From Lachnospiraceae bacterium (GTDB lineage Bacteria > Bacillota > Clostridia > Lachnospirales > Lachnospiraceae): a DNA stretch of 64,000 bases. Positions 45,208 through 55,656 of the stretch are shown here, one piece after another (the stretch's first letter is position 1; each line of letters begins with the position of its first letter). The stretch spans positions 35,904-99,903 of the forward strand of contig DLZQ01000066.1 in NCBI GenBank assembly GCA_003447295.1. Direction: 5' to 3'. Position numbers and translations under genes: made by a program. The notes under the pieces are model-generated. The model saw only the letters and a list, made by a program, of their open reading frames with translations, was not told the DNA's origin and made no database searches.

Positions 45208-45246
45208 GATCCCCGGGAACAGATAACGGTTCCCGGGGGTCTTTTT
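45208..45246 (+). terminator. Terminator after the small acidic protein gene
   Basis: GATCCCCGGGAAC and GTTCCCGGGGGTC form a 13-base stem followed by TTTTT. Confidence 0.93.
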
Positions 45247-45311
45247 GTTATGATGCAACTTTGATGTAATGTTGTGCTATTCTGTGAAAAAACGGAAGGA
45301 ACAACAATCCT

Positions 45312-46175
45312 ATGAAAAAAAGATATCTGTGCATGGCGGCAATTATTTTTCTGATGAATACATTGACCGGATGCGCTTTGAAAAATGAAAATATGGAAGC
45401 CATTTACAAAGAATTTCTTGATAATGGAGACGTGGGAAGCCTGCAATGGTCATGGGTATTGGAACCGGGACAATACGAAGATATTCGTTTTGTGAATGAC
45501 AACATGGTTGCTGTACAGAATGGGAGCGACAAATGGGGAGTGTGGGATCTGGAGAAGGAGATATTGGTCACATCCTGCAAGTACAACAATATTCCTAACG
45601 ATGCTGCCAGATATTATTCGGAAGGGTATGCCGCAGTTCAAAAAGACGGAAAATGGGGTTTTGTTGACGAAGCAGGGCAATGTGTGATCCCGTGCCAATA
45701 CGATGAAGTGGGGGATTTCAGCGAGGGACTCGCCGCGGTGAAGGATGCGGATCACAACGGAAAAGGAGAGCAGTGGGCATACATTGATACAAAAGGAGAA
45801 ATCCAGATTGATTTTTACCCCTATGAAGCGACGGAAGGCAGAAGAGTACTGGCAGGGGAATTCCATGACGGCATGGCTTTTGTATCCAAGGGATTGTACT
45901 GTATTATGGATACGAAGGGAGAGATGATCTTCTCCGGAGACTCACGCTTTTTTATTAGTGTGACGGAATATAATAAGGAATACGACGCAATCCCCGGGTA
46001 TGTATATATCGACGACCGGATGACAGTCAGAAAATACGGATTGATGGGACTTCACGTGGAAGAGCGGCTGGAACCGGTATTTGATTATGTTTACGGAATG
46101 AGAGGTCCCTATGTGATCGTGGAACAGAACATAGGCGGGGAACCCGGAATAGGTGTTATAAAATTACAGAAATAA
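45312..46175 (+). CDS. WG-repeat lipoprotein
   Basis: The 287-residue protein has a lipoprotein signal with the LTGC lipobox (Cys21). WG repeats follow (KWGVWDLEKEILVTSCKYN, KWGFVDEAGQCVIPCQYDEV, QWAYIDTKGEIQ), forming beta-rich surface repeats of unknown ligand. The later repeats are degenerate. It stands alone between a terminator and murD. Confidence 0.87.
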   Translation: MKKRYLCMAAIIFLMNTLTGCALKNENMEAIYKEFLDNGDVGSLQWSWVLEPGQYEDIRFVNDNMVAVQNGSDKWGVWDLEKEILVTSCKYNNIPNDAARYYSEGYAAVQKDGKWGFVDEAGQCVIPCQYDEVGDFSEGLAAVKDADHNGKGEQWAYIDTKGEIQIDFYPYEATEGRRVLAGEFHDGMAFVSKGLYCIMDTKGEMIFSGDSRFFISVTEYNKEYDAIPGYVYIDDRMTVRKYGLMGLHVEERLEPVFDYVYGMRGPYVIVEQNIGGEPGIGVIKLQK

Positions 46176-46294
46176 CGGAATGAACCGGAGCTCTCTGACA
46201 TATATATGTTGGAGGGCTTCTATTTTTCTCTTCCCCATTCGCCGGGAATGCGTTATAATGAACTGATAGACTTTTACAGAAAGTACAGAAAGGT

Positions 46295-47674
46295 ATGGTA
46301 AGGAAAATGTTAGAAGGACAAAAATGTCTGGTCATCGGCTCCGGTATCAGCGGGATCGGTGCAGTGGCTTTATTGGAAAAATACAATGCAGACGTAGTTC
46401 TGTATGACAGCAGTGATAAATTGACAAAGGAAGATCTGGAGGCAAAGCTTCCGGAGGGCAGCAAGGCGGTCTGCATCGCAGGAGAACTTCCTGAAAATGT
46501 GGAGTTAAGTATTCAGGCAGCAGTATTAAGTCCCGGAGTACCTACGGATATTCCTCTTGTGAACCGCATGAGAGACCGCGGTGTACAGATCTTAGGCGAG
46601 ATCGAACTGGGATTTCTTGCGGAGCAGGGCAGAGTGATTGCCATTACCGGCACCAACGGCAAGACGACGACCACCACACTCACCGGTGAGATCATGAAGG
46701 CACACTTCGGTGAGGATAAGACTTTTGTGGTAGGTAACATCGGTAATCCCTATACCCTGGAAGCGGATAAGACTTCGAAGGACAGTGTTACTGTGGGAGA
46801 GATCAGTTCTTTCCAGTTAGAGACCATACATACATTCCATCCGGTGGTATCCGCAATTCTGAACATCACACCGGATCACCTGAACAGACATCACACCATG
46901 GAAGCCTACGTGGCAGCTAAGGAAGCAGTGGCCTCCCTTCAGACGAAGGCAGATATCTGTGTGCTGAATTATGACAATGATTATACCAGAGATTTCGCCG
47001 ACAGATGTCCTGCCACCCCGGTACTGTTTTCCTCCCATCATGAACTGGAGAACGGTTATTTCCTGCGGGATGACAAGATCATCAAGAGCGTAAACGGCGA
47101 AGAGCACGAACTGATGGATATTCATAAAGATATGAATCTGGTAGGATTGTGCAATGTGGAAAATGTTATGGCAGCCATTGCCATCGCAGAGGGCATGCAG
47201 GTACCCATGGAGACGATCCTTACTGTGATCCGCGGTTTCCACGCAGTGGAGCATAGAATTGAGTTCGTGGCCACCAAGGGCGGTGTGGATTATTACAACG
47301 ATTCCAAGGGAACCAATCCCGATGCCGCTATTCAGGGCATCAAAGCCATGAGCAAGCCTACGGTTCTCATCGGTGGCGGTTATGACAAGCAGAGCGAATA
47401 TGACGAGTGGATCGAAAGCTTTGATGGCAAGGTAAAATGCCTCGTTCTCATCGGACAGACCAGAGAGAAGATTGCCGAGTGCGCCAGAAAGCACGGCTTT
47501 GATAAGATCCGTTTCGCGGATACCTATGAGGAATGTCTGAAGCTATGTACCGAACTGGCAGAGCCGGGAGATGCGGTTCTTCTGTCTCCGGCATGTGCAA
47601 GCTGGGGCATGTTCCCGAACTATGAAGTCAGAGGACAGCTTTTCAAAGAGTATGTGCATGGTCTGGCAGAATAA
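46295..47674 (+). CDS. murD: UDP-MurNAc-L-Ala:D-Glu ligase
   Basis: MurD adds D-glutamate to the peptidoglycan precursor. The protein of 455-459 residues has the N-terminal VIGSGISGIGAVALL nucleotide-sugar fold, the P-loop ITGTNGKTTTTTL, the NITPDHLNRH motif and YYNDSKGTNPDA. ATG 46295 and ATG 46307 are both possible; each has a weakly spaced ribosome site. A TATAAT lies at 46255-46260. It starts the murD-ftsW-murA-ftsQ-ftsZ series. Confidence 0.95.
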   Translation: MVRKMLEGQKCLVIGSGISGIGAVALLEKYNADVVLYDSSDKLTKEDLEAKLPEGSKAVCIAGELPENVELSIQAAVLSPGVPTDIPLVNRMRDRGVQILGEIELGFLAEQGRVIAITGTNGKTTTTTLTGEIMKAHFGEDKTFVVGNIGNPYTLEADKTSKDSVTVGEISSFQLETIHTFHPVVSAILNITPDHLNRHHTMEAYVAAKEAVASLQTKADICVLNYDNDYTRDFADRCPATPVLFSSHHELENGYFLRDDKIIKSVNGEEHELMDIHKDMNLVGLCNVENVMAAIAIAEGMQVPMETILTVIRGFHAVEHRIEFVATKGGVDYYNDSKGTNPDAAIQGIKAMSKPTVLIGGGYDKQSEYDEWIESFDGKVKCLVLIGQTREKIAECARKHGFDKIRFADTYEECLKLCTELAEPGDAVLLSPACASWGMFPNYEVRGQLFKEYVHGLAE

Positions 47675-47722
47675 TAGTAATAAAAAGTAATAATGTATAG
47701 AAATAAAGGAGTAAAAGCAGGC

Positions 47723-48889
47723 ATGGCAGAAGCTCGCAGAAAACGTAAAAGGAAACAACAATCTGAATACTTTTTTGACTACAGTCTGCTTTTCATTGTA
47801 CTGTTTTTATTGGGATTTGGTCTGATCATGATCTATTCCGCCAGTTCCTATGAGGCATATGACACTTATGGGGATGCAGCCTATTATATGAAAAAACAGC
47901 TGATCGCCAATATCATCGGACTGGTATTCATGATCGTCATTGCCAATATCCCGTATACGTTTTGGGAGAGGTTCGCAACACTGGGCTATGTGGTCTCCAT
48001 GGTACTGATCTTCCTGGTGCTGACACCGTTAGGTATCAGTTCCCACGGTGCAAGACGATGGATCGGTATTCCACATACCGGCTTTAACTTACAGCCGGCA
48101 GAGGTGGCAAAGCTGTGCATGATCCTGTTCCTGGCAAGTCTGGTATGTAAGATGGGAAAAAGCGTCCGCACCATGAAGGGATTTTTCATTATGATGGCAG
48201 CACCTCTGCCGATCGCGGCATGCGTATATCTCATTACGGATAACTTAAGCTCTGCAATCATTATTATGGGGATTTCCATCCTGATGGTATTTGTGGCAAG
48301 CCCGGATTACAAGAAATTTATCATTATGGGATTAAGTGTGATAGCCGCCGCCGCTCTTCTGGTATTTTTAGTAGTACAGATGGGTGATAAAATAGAAGGT
48401 TTCCGTCTGGCGAGAATCCAGGCGTGGCTGAATCCGGAGAGTCAGGCGCAGGACAAAGGCTTCCAGACATTACAGGCACTGTATGCCATCGGAAGTGGCG
48501 GCATCTGGGGCAAGGGACTGGGACAAAGTATGCAGAAGTTAAGCTTTCTGCCCGAGGCACAGAACGATATGATCTTCTCCATTATCTGTGAGGAACTGGG
48601 ATTGTTCGGAGCGATTGCCATTATTCTGATGTTCATTATGCTGCTGTGGCGGATGATGGTCATTGCCAACAATGCACCGGATCTGTTCGGTGCTATGCTG
48701 GTAGTGGGTGTTATGGGACACATCGCGATTCAGGCAATCCTGAACATTGCGGTTGTGACTAACTCCATTCCGAACACCGGAATCTCCCTGCCGTTTATCA
48801 GTTACGGCGGCTCTTCGGCACTGTTCCTTTTGTCGGAGATCGGTCTGGTCTTAAGTGTGGCGCGGAGGATCCAGTTAAAAGAGTTGTAG
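47723..48889 (+). CDS. ftsW: FtsW/SpoVE-type peptidoglycan glycosyltransferase
   Basis: This SEDS-family membrane enzyme polymerises lipid II at the septum. It has about 10 membrane helices, a Lys/Arg-rich N-terminus, the GARRWIGI loop, LQPAEVAKLCMILFLA, and the ISYGGSSALFLL C-terminal motif. ATG 47723 is chosen because AAAGGAG lies upstream; ATG 47693 has no ribosome site. Which of FtsW, RodA or SpoVE it is rests on its place next to murD and ftsQ. Confidence 0.93.
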   Translation: MAEARRKRKRKQQSEYFFDYSLLFIVLFLLGFGLIMIYSASSYEAYDTYGDAAYYMKKQLIANIIGLVFMIVIANIPYTFWERFATLGYVVSMVLIFLVLTPLGISSHGARRWIGIPHTGFNLQPAEVAKLCMILFLASLVCKMGKSVRTMKGFFIMMAAPLPIAACVYLITDNLSSAIIIMGISILMVFVASPDYKKFIIMGLSVIAAAALLVFLVVQMGDKIEGFRLARIQAWLNPESQAQDKGFQTLQALYAIGSGGIWGKGLGQSMQKLSFLPEAQNDMIFSIICEELGLFGAIAIILMFIMLLWRMMVIANNAPDLFGAMLVVGVMGHIAIQAILNIAVVTNSIPNTGISLPFISYGGSSALFLLSEIGLVLSVARRIQLKEL

Positions 48890-48971
48890 AAATGCATATT
48901 TAGAAGACATGGTACGAAACAGTGCCTTCCTACATAAAATAAGATTATCATAAAAACGGGGATGGTGCTGT

Positions 48972-50249
48972 ATGAAGGGAATCCGCATACAGGGCGGCAT
49001 GCCGCTGCAGGGAAAGGTACGCATACAAGGGTCTAAAAATGCGACACTTCCAATCCTGGCGGCAACGCTTCTTACCAATGAAGTATCCTATATTCAGAAC
49101 TGCCCGAGGATCGAGGATGTGCATCGGTTCGTACATCTGTTGCGGGAACTGGGATGTATGGTACACTGGCAGGAGAATGGAATCCGGGTACAGCCGGGAG
49201 GCAGAGATGACCTGCCCTGTGAGAGAGCAGAGGCAAAAAGAATGCGCGGAGAAGCCATTACCGGTATGCGCTCATCGCTGTGTCTGCTGGGAGCATTGCT
49301 CGGCAGATGCGGTTATGTGACCATGGAACATCCGGGAGGATGTGTCATCGGTGACAGACCCATTGATCTGCATATTCATGCACTGGAACAAATGGGTGTT
49401 GAATTTATCGAAGAGGACGGACTTTTGTCTGCACGTGCAAGAAATCTGCACGGTGCCCGGATCACACTGAAATTCCCCAGTGTTGGCGCCACGGAGAATA
49501 TTTTGCTGGCAGCGGTAAAAGCCACCGGAGACACTGTGATCACCGGTGCAGCTTTAGAGCCGGAAGTGATCGCGCTTTGTGAATTCCTGACGGCGTGCGG
49601 GGCTTCGATCGAAGGAATCGGAAGCCCAGAACTTATCATCCATGGCGGCGGAGAACTACATGGAACCCGGTATACGGTTCCGACGGACCGGATCGTGGCA
49701 GGAACGTATCTGTTTGGCTGTATCGGCTGCGGCGGGAGTGTACTGTTAAATCAGGCACCCTGGAGACAGATGGAAGCAGTGACTGTGGCTGCGGAGAGAA
49801 TGGGGGCACAATGTACCGTCTCTGAAGAGGGATTGTTTGTACAGGCACCGGGAAGACCAAAGAGTATCGGGCATCTGCAGACCGGACCGTACCCGGGATT
49901 CCCAACGGATCTGCAGTCGGCGGCGATGGCGGTACTGACCATGGCAGAGGGGATCAGTTGTATTGAAGAGAATATTTTCGAGAACCGCTTTCGAATTGCA
50001 GAACCCTTAAACCGTATGGGAGCACAGATCGTCTTAAAAGACGGACAGCATGCGGTGATCACCGGAGTGGAACATCTTCATGGAGAGCAGGTGGACGCCT
50101 GTGAACTCCGCGGTGGGGCAGCACTGGTTTTAGCAGGACTTGCGGCGGAGGGTGAGAGCTTCGTAACGGGACAGCATTTTATAGAACGCGGATATGAGAA
50201 TATCTGCAGAGATTTCAGAGAATTAGGAGCACGGATCATCAGTGTATAG
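48972..50249 (+). CDS. murA: UDP-GlcNAc 1-carboxyvinyltransferase
   Basis: MurA starts peptidoglycan precursor synthesis and is the fosfomycin target. The 425-residue protein keeps the SKNATLPI motif, the catalytic Cys in HPGGCVIGDRPIDLHI and DLQSAAMAVL. It is somewhat divergent from housekeeping MurA and may be one of two paralogues. It occupies the position where murG often lies in this cluster. Its end overlaps the ftsQ start by 8 bases. Confidence 0.94.
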   Translation: MKGIRIQGGMPLQGKVRIQGSKNATLPILAATLLTNEVSYIQNCPRIEDVHRFVHLLRELGCMVHWQENGIRVQPGGRDDLPCERAEAKRMRGEAITGMRSSLCLLGALLGRCGYVTMEHPGGCVIGDRPIDLHIHALEQMGVEFIEEDGLLSARARNLHGARITLKFPSVGATENILLAAVKATGDTVITGAALEPEVIALCEFLTACGASIEGIGSPELIIHGGGELHGTRYTVPTDRIVAGTYLFGCIGCGGSVLLNQAPWRQMEAVTVAAERMGAQCTVSEEGLFVQAPGRPKSIGHLQTGPYPGFPTDLQSAAMAVLTMAEGISCIEENIFENRFRIAEPLNRMGAQIVLKDGQHAVITGVEHLHGEQVDACELRGGAALVLAGLAAEGESFVTGQHFIERGYENICRDFRELGARIISV

Positions 50250-50976
50250 AGACCGAAGCAGAATTATCAGAAGAATAGTGATCATAGGCATCCTGCTGCT
50301 TGCACTGGGCGGTGGAGCCGTCGCATTGCACTCCGTGTATACGGTCCGTACCGTGTATGTGGAGGGCAATGTGCATTATACGGAAGACGAGATCAAAGAG
50401 ATCGTAATGGCGGGACCGTTAGGGGACAATTCCCTGTACCTTTCGTTAAAATACAGAGACCGAGGTATTCAGGACATTCCCTTTGTGGATGTGATGAACG
50501 TATCCATTCTGGCTCCCGACACCATCAAGATCACCGTATACGAAAAAGCACTGGCGGGATATGTGAAATATCTGGATACCTATATGTATTTTGACAAGGA
50601 CGGCTATGTGGTGGAAAGCTCCGGGATCCGTACCCAGGGGATTCCACAGATCACAGGACTGTCCTTCGATCATATCGTGCTGGGGGAGCAGCTGCCGGTG
50701 GAAGATCCGCAGGTATTTGCCAGGATCATGGATCTGACCAAGCTGTTAAATAAGTATTCACTGGCTGCGGACAAGATCTACCTTCACTCTTCCGGAGAGA
50801 TTACAATCTACTTTGGACAGATCAAGGTAGCCATGGGCAGTGACAGCAGTCATCTGGAGGACAAGCTGCAGCTTTTGCCGGGATTTTTGGAGAAACTGGA
50901 AGGAAAAAGCGGGACCCTGCAGATGGAAAATTATGAGGAAGGAAAGGGGAAATTTACATTCAAGCCGGATGCGTGA
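50242..50976 (+). CDS. ftsQ: Cell division protein FtsQ/DivIB
   Basis: The 244-residue bitopic membrane protein starts with GTG in the murA overlap. It has a basic N-terminus, one membrane helix (about residues 12-31), and a POTRA-type domain (VYTVRTVYVEGNVHYTEDEIKEIV), then the FtsQ beta domain. It links cytoplasmic and periplasmic-side parts of the divisome. The stop is 101 bases before ftsZ. Confidence 0.9.
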   Translation: MYRDRSRIIRRIVIIGILLLALGGGAVALHSVYTVRTVYVEGNVHYTEDEIKEIVMAGPLGDNSLYLSLKYRDRGIQDIPFVDVMNVSILAPDTIKITVYEKALAGYVKYLDTYMYFDKDGYVVESSGIRTQGIPQITGLSFDHIVLGEQLPVEDPQVFARIMDLTKLLNKYSLAADKIYLHSSGEITIYFGQIKVAMGSDSSHLEDKLQLLPGFLEKLEGKSGTLQMENYEEGKGKFTFKPDA

Positions 50977-51006
50977 AACATTTGTGAAACATTTTGAAAA
51001 AATAGG

Positions 51007-51035
51007 TTGCTAAATTTGTAAAATGATTATATGAT
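51007..51035 (+). promoter_or_regulatory. Promoter directly upstream of ftsZ
   Basis: TTGCTA (51007-51012) and TATGAT (51030-51035) are exactly 17 bases apart, 42 bases before the start codon, so ftsZ can be transcribed apart from ftsQ. Confidence 0.7.
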
Positions 51036-51077
51036 AGTCTATGTGAAGTTGAAAAAGGTTAAAAGGAGGAACTAACC

Positions 51078-52268
51078 TTGCTGGAAATTAAGACGAATGA
51101 CGCGGATGTAGCTGCCAAGATCATCGTAGTCGGTGTAGGCGGCGCGGGTAACAACGCTGTAAATAGAATGGTAGATGAGAAAATTGACGGAGTGGATTTT
51201 ATCGGTGTGAATACCGATAAGCAGGCATTACAGCTCTGCAAGGCTCCGAAGCTGCTGCAGATCGGTGAGAAGCTTACCAAGGGTCTTGGCGCGGGAGCCA
51301 AGCCTGAGATCGGTGAGAAGGCTGCCGAGGAGAGTGCGGAAGAGATTTCCGCAGCACTGAAGGGTGCAGACATGGTATTTGTTACCTGCGGTATGGGTGG
51401 CGGTACCGGAACCGGAGCTGCTCCGGTAGTGGCAAAGCTTGCAAAGGATATGGGCATCTTAACCGTTGGTGTAGTGACGAAGCCTTTCCGCTTTGAAGCA
51501 AAAGCCCGTATGGTGAATGCATTAAACGGTATCGAACGTATCAAGGAACACGTGGATACCCTGATCGTAATACCCAATGATAAGCTGTTGGAGATCGTGG
51601 ACAGACGTACCACCATGCCCGAAGCACTGAAGAAGGCGGATGAAGTACTGCAGCAGGCAGTACAGGGAATCACTGATCTGATCAACGTTCCCGCAGTCAT
51701 CAATCTGGACTTCGCAGATGTACAGACTGTTATGAAGGACAAGGGTATCGCCCACATCGGTATCGGTGAAGGCAAGGGTGATGACAAGGCTATGGAAGCT
51801 GTCAAGATGGCAGTGGAGAGCCCTCTGTTAGAGACCACTATTTCAGGTGCTTCTCATGTCATTATCAATATCTCCGGAGACATTACGCTGGCAGACGCAT
51901 CCGATGCAGCAAGCTATGTACAGGAGCTGGCAGGCGACGATGTGAATATTATCTTCGGTGCCATGTACGATGAGTCCAAGTCCGATAGCTGTACGATCAC
52001 CGTTATCGCTACCGGTTTGGAAGATAAGGCAAACAGTGCGGTACAGAGCCGCTTAGGCGGAGGCGCTGCCTTCAGACAGCCCGCTTCCCATATGACTCCG
52101 ACTTCTCTGAAGGGACTGCAGCCTACTGTGCCTGCTACCCCCGGGGCACAGGGAGGACAGGCTCCGAGACCTGTACAGCCCGTACCCGGCATTCATAAGC
52201 CTGCAGATATCAGAAGCTCCGTAGAAGAGAAATCTCTGAAGATTCCTGATTTCTTACAGAGAAAGTAA
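51078..52268 (+). CDS. ftsZ: Cell division tubulin FtsZ
   Basis: FtsZ forms the division ring. The 396-residue protein has [13 protein letters not shown], the tubulin signature [13 protein letters not shown], and the C-terminal peptide IPDFLQRK that binds partner proteins, after a Pro/Gln-rich linker. The start is TTG at 51078, with AAAGGAGG 8 bases upstream and no nearby ATG. No ftsA gene is in the cluster. A terminator follows. Confidence 0.97.
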   Translation: MLEIKTNDADVAAKIIVVGVGGAGNNAVNRMVDEKIDGVDFIGVNTDKQALQLCKAPKLLQIGEKLTKGLGAGAKPEIGEKAAEESAEEISAALKGADMVFVTCGMGGGTGTGAAPVVAKLAKDMGILTVGVVTKPFRFEAKARMVNALNGIERIKEHVDTLIVIPNDKLLEIVDRRTTMPEALKKADEVLQQAVQGITDLINVPAVINLDFADVQTVMKDKGIAHIGIGEGKGDDKAMEAVKMAVESPLLETTISGASHVIINISGDITLADASDAASYVQELAGDDVNIIFGAMYDESKSDSCTITVIATGLEDKANSAVQSRLGGGAAFRQPASHMTPTSLKGLQPTVPATPGAQGGQAPRPVQPVPGIHKPADIRSSVEEKSLKIPDFLQRK

Positions 52269-52307
52269 TACTTAGTATTTGTTTTTATCATAACGGAACA
52301 TAATAAG

Positions 52308-52344
52308 AGCCACGACACAGAATACTGTGTTGTGGCTTGTTTTG
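52308..52344. terminator. Terminator after ftsZ
   Basis: AGCCAC-GACACAG pairs with CTGTG-TTGTGGCT around AATA, followed by TGTTTT. It is shared with the convergent flippase-like gene. Confidence 0.85.
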
Positions 52345-52367
52345 CGTGGAGATTTTAGGAAAGCGTA

Positions 52368-53405
52368 TTAGTCTGCCGTTCTCTTTTTCCTGTGCAGGGA
52401 AATAAATCTCTCACCCAGTACGAAGAAGGCGCCGATGGCACAGGGTAAAAGCATGGTGTCGAAACGGTATAACACCACAGCGGACAAGGCTTTGGCTTCG
52501 GGCAGAAGCCGACGGAACAATAGGACGAAGACAGCTTCCACGGAGCCGATGCTGGCAGGTGTGGGAATGATGCCGGCGAGGGACTGGCTTAAGGCGGTCA
52601 GTGAAAAACATTGCAAAGCCGTGAAAGGCAGAGACTCTGTGGTGGAGCTGCGAAAGACCATCCAGGGGATGAGGTACCAGGTAGTGAATTTTAACAGATT
52701 GCACAGGAATAGGCGAAGGAGCAGCATAGGATCCTTTAACAGAGACCGGCTTTCCGCCTGCAGCTGGGCAAGCTTATGTCCGGCACCGGTGAGTTTTTCC
52801 TCCCAGGAGGGATGCTTTGCGCGGAGGCGATTGGCCAGCAGATTACAGGCAGTCTGCATCCAGGGAACGGTAGCCACTGCTAACAGAACTCCGGCAATCA
52901 CACAGACGCCTGCAAATCCCAGCAGAATATAACCCTGATAATCTGCAAACGAAGTGTGGATAAATCCGTAGGTTACCAAGAACAATAGCAGACTAAAGAC
53001 TGCCATAGAGACCTTGTGGACAATATATTGGAAAAAGTACATGCCGGTGGCATTGGAAACCGGGATACCGGCTTTGTTCAGGTAATAGATTCCTGCGATG
53101 CCGGAACCGCTGCCCAGCGTGGCTGTCTTATAGAAAGAGCAGTAGAAAGCATTACAGAATCCTTTCCAGCGGGGATATTCCGGGTGTGTTTTATGCACGA
53201 TCAGCCAGGTGATGTGCCCTTCACAGATATGGTAGAGGATCACGGTCACAAACAGAGACAAGACCACCTGTGGGGAGACACCGGCAAGCTCCGTCAGCAT
53301 ATCCCCCATGGAATCCCGGAAGCTGTAATACAGGATGCCTAATAACAGACAGACAAACAGAAGCTTTCCTGCGAATTTTAATCTCTTTTTGGTAGTATCC
53401 GACAC
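52368..53405 (-). CDS. LPG synthase/flippase-like membrane protein (UPF0104)
   Basis: The 345-residue protein has about eight membrane helices and family motifs HKTHPEYPRWKGFCNAFY, GSGSGIAGIYYLNKAG and LAGIIPTPASIGSVEAVF. It matches the transmembrane flippase domain found in MprF and stand-alone UPF0104 proteins, without the catalytic lysyl-transfer domain. It is probably involved in lipid or envelope export. It is monocistronic and convergent to ftsZ. Confidence 0.87.
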   Translation of the reverse strand: MSDTTKKRLKFAGKLLFVCLLLGILYYSFRDSMGDMLTELAGVSPQVVLSLFVTVILYHICEGHITWLIVHKTHPEYPRWKGFCNAFYCSFYKTATLGSGSGIAGIYYLNKAGIPVSNATGMYFFQYIVHKVSMAVFSLLLFLVTYGFIHTSFADYQGYILLGFAGVCVIAGVLLAVATVPWMQTACNLLANRLRAKHPSWEEKLTGAGHKLAQLQAESRSLLKDPMLLLRLFLCNLLKFTTWYLIPWMVFRSSTTESLPFTALQCFSLTALSQSLAGIIPTPASIGSVEAVFVLLFRRLLPEAKALSAVVLYRFDTMLLPCAIGAFFVLGERFISLHRKKRTAD

Positions 53406-53559
53406 GGATGTTTCCTCCTTTTTGAATCTTTTGGCAAGTAAAAATCTATTTTGATTGTCTCTCTTTTGCCTGAAAATGGAAAGAAACAGATTTTGAAAAA
53501 CGTAGTCTTTTCACCGCATAAGTTTATCCTTTTTTTAGAATAAGGTAAGAGAATATCCA

Positions 53560-53588
53560 TTGATTGTGTGGCAAAAAGTGGCTATGAT
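53560..53588 (+). promoter_or_regulatory. Promoter of ftsH
   Basis: TTGATT (53560-53565) and TATGAT (53583-53588) are 17 bases apart, about 55 bases before ATG 53643. Confidence 0.65.
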
Positions 53589-53642
53589 TGATTTATTACA
53601 ACAGATTTGGACAATAATACAAGAATGAGAAAGGGAAAATGT

Positions 53643-55466
53643 ATGCAGGAAGTCAAACAACCAAACAAAAAACCGTTCATATTCTATTATATGATTGCAC
53701 TGATCGTGATTATCCTGATCAACAGTCTTCTGGTACCGCAGATCGTACAGCGGGCAGTGAAGGAAGTGGATTACAATACTTTTATGCAGATGACTTATGA
53801 TAAACAGATCGATGAGGTACAGGTCCAGGACAATCAGATCGTATTCACGGCAAAAAATGACAAGACCATCTACAAGACCGGTCTGATGGATGATCCGGAC
53901 AGAACGCAGAGACTGTATGACAGTGGGGCCAAATTCTCCAGTGAGATCGTGGAGGAAGCTTCACCACTCTTAAGCTTTCTGATCAGCTGGCTGCTGCCTT
54001 TGATCATCATTATTGGCTTCGGACAATTGATGTACCGTCAGATGGCGAAAAAGGCCGGCGGCGACTCCATGATGTTCGGCATGGGAGGCATGGGCAAGAG
54101 CAATGCGAAGGTCTATGTGAAGTCTTCCAATGGTATCAAGTTCACCGATGTGGCAGGAGAGGATGAGGCGAAGGAAAATCTGACAGAGATCGTGGAATAC
54201 CTGCATGACCCCGACAAATACAAAGAGATCGGTGCTTCCATGCCGAAGGGTATCCTCTTAGTAGGCCCTCCCGGAACCGGTAAGACGATGTTAGCCAAGG
54301 CGGTAGCCGGAGAAGCCAATGTTCCCTTTTTCTCCATGTCGGGTTCGGAATTCGTGGAGATGTTCGTAGGTATGGGTGCCTCCAAAGTAAGAGATCTGTT
54401 CAAACAGGCGAAGGAGAAGGCTCCCTGTATCGTATTTATCGATGAGATCGACGCCATCGGTAAAAAGCGTGACGGCCAGATCGGCGGTAACGATGAGAGA
54501 GAACAGACACTGAACCAGTTGTTAACGGAGATGGATGGTTTTGAAGGCAACAACGGCGTTATCATTCTGGCAGCCACCAACCGTCCGGAGAGTCTGGATC
54601 CCGCACTGCTACGTCCCGGTCGTTTTGACAGACGCGTGCCGGTAGAGCTTCCCGACCTGAAAGGAAGAGAAGAAATCCTGAAAGTGCATGCCCGTAAGAT
54701 CAAAGTCGCAGATAATGTAGACTTCAATAAGATCGCACGTATGGCTTCCGGCGCTTCCGGCGCAGAGCTTGCCAATATCGTCAATGAGGCAGCTCTCAGG
54801 GCAGTCAGAGATGGACGTAAGTTCGCAACCCAGGCAGACTTAGAAGAGAGTATTGAGGTAGTCATTGCCGGCTATCAGAAAAAGAATGCCATCCTTACAG
54901 ATAAAGAAAAACGGATCGTGGCATACCATGAGATCGGACACGCACTGGTGGCAGCGAAGCAGACCAATTCCGCACCGGTGCAGAAGATCACCATTGTTCC
55001 CCGTACCTCCGGAGCACTGGGTTATACCATGCAGGTGGAAGAGGAAGGCAATCATTATCTGATGAGCAAGGAAGAGATGGAGAATAAGATCGCTACACTG
55101 ACCGGCGGACGTGCCGCGGAAGAGATTGCCTTCGGATCTGTGACCACCGGAGCTTCCAACGATATCGAACAGGCTACCAAGCTTGCCAGAGGCATGATCA
55201 CCCGCTACGGTATGAGCAAAGATTTTGATATGGTAGCCATGGAGACTGTGACGAACCAGTATCTGGGTGGAGATTCCTCCCTGACCTGTTCCATGGAGAC
55301 CCAGACTGCCATCGACAGAGAAGTGGTGGAGCTGGTGAAAAAACAGCATGAGAAGGCAGGACAGATCCTGTTGGAAAATCGTGCTAAACTGGATGAACTG
55401 TCCCAGTATTTATATGAAAAAGAGACCATTACCGGAGAAGAATTTATGAAGATATTGAATTCCTAA
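53643..55466 (+). CDS. ftsH: ATP-dependent zinc metalloprotease FtsH
   Basis: FtsH degrades membrane and short-lived cytoplasmic proteins. The protein is about 607 residues. It has two membrane helices flanking a small extracytoplasmic domain (first 130 residues), an AAA+ domain with [26 protein letters not shown] and the [19 protein letters not shown] second region, and a protease domain with the HEIGH zinc motif. ATG 53643 has AAAGGG 7 bases upstream; TTG 53607 and ATG 53625 are in frame. A terminator follows. Confidence 0.97.
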   Translation: MQEVKQPNKKPFIFYYMIALIVIILINSLLVPQIVQRAVKEVDYNTFMQMTYDKQIDEVQVQDNQIVFTAKNDKTIYKTGLMDDPDRTQRLYDSGAKFSSEIVEEASPLLSFLISWLLPLIIIIGFGQLMYRQMAKKAGGDSMMFGMGGMGKSNAKVYVKSSNGIKFTDVAGEDEAKENLTEIVEYLHDPDKYKEIGASMPKGILLVGPPGTGKTMLAKAVAGEANVPFFSMSGSEFVEMFVGMGASKVRDLFKQAKEKAPCIVFIDEIDAIGKKRDGQIGGNDEREQTLNQLLTEMDGFEGNNGVIILAATNRPESLDPALLRPGRFDRRVPVELPDLKGREEILKVHARKIKVADNVDFNKIARMASGASGAELANIVNEAALRAVRDGRKFATQADLEESIEVVIAGYQKKNAILTDKEKRIVAYHEIGHALVAAKQTNSAPVQKITIVPRTSGALGYTMQVEEEGNHYLMSKEEMENKIATLTGGRAAEEIAFGSVTTGASNDIEQATKLARGMITRYGMSKDFDMVAMETVTNQYLGGDSSLTCSMETQTAIDREVVELVKKQHEKAGQILLENRAKLDELSQYLYEKETITGEEFMKILNS

Positions 55467-55485
55467 AAGGGTTCCCGGAGAAGAT

Positions 55486-55515
55486 GGAATCGGCGTTTGT
55501 GCCGGTTCCGTTTTT
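55486..55515 (+). terminator. Terminator after ftsH
   Basis: GGAATCGGC (55486-55494) and GCCGGTTCC (55501-55509) form the stem, followed by GTTTTT. Confidence 0.85.
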
Positions 55516-55526
55516 GCGTTAAGAAA

Positions 55527-55595
55527 ATCTTAATCATATGGTAAAGGCATCTTAACCCGTGCCTGCTGTTATCTTAAAAAAGAAACCGCTATACT
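55527..55595 (+). promoter_or_regulatory. Triple 22-base phased ATCTTAA repeat and -10 box
   Basis: ATCTTAA occurs at 55527, 55549 and 55571, exactly 22 bases apart. It is followed by TATACT at 55590-55595 with no good -35 box. Direct repeats two helical turns apart that replace the -35 region are typical of OmpR-family response regulator sites. The first copy is also part of a TTAAGAAAATCTTAA palindrome. Confidence 0.65.
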
Positions 55596-55656
55596 TTTCC
55601 TGTAAGAAAAAGCTGTGGAACACACAGTAGAATGTGAGAAAGGCATAGGGATTAAG

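Noticed and set aside
53378..53560. 60-residue minus-strand open frame before ftsH
   Set aside because: Poor start and no family; it covers the upstream region of the flippase-like gene.
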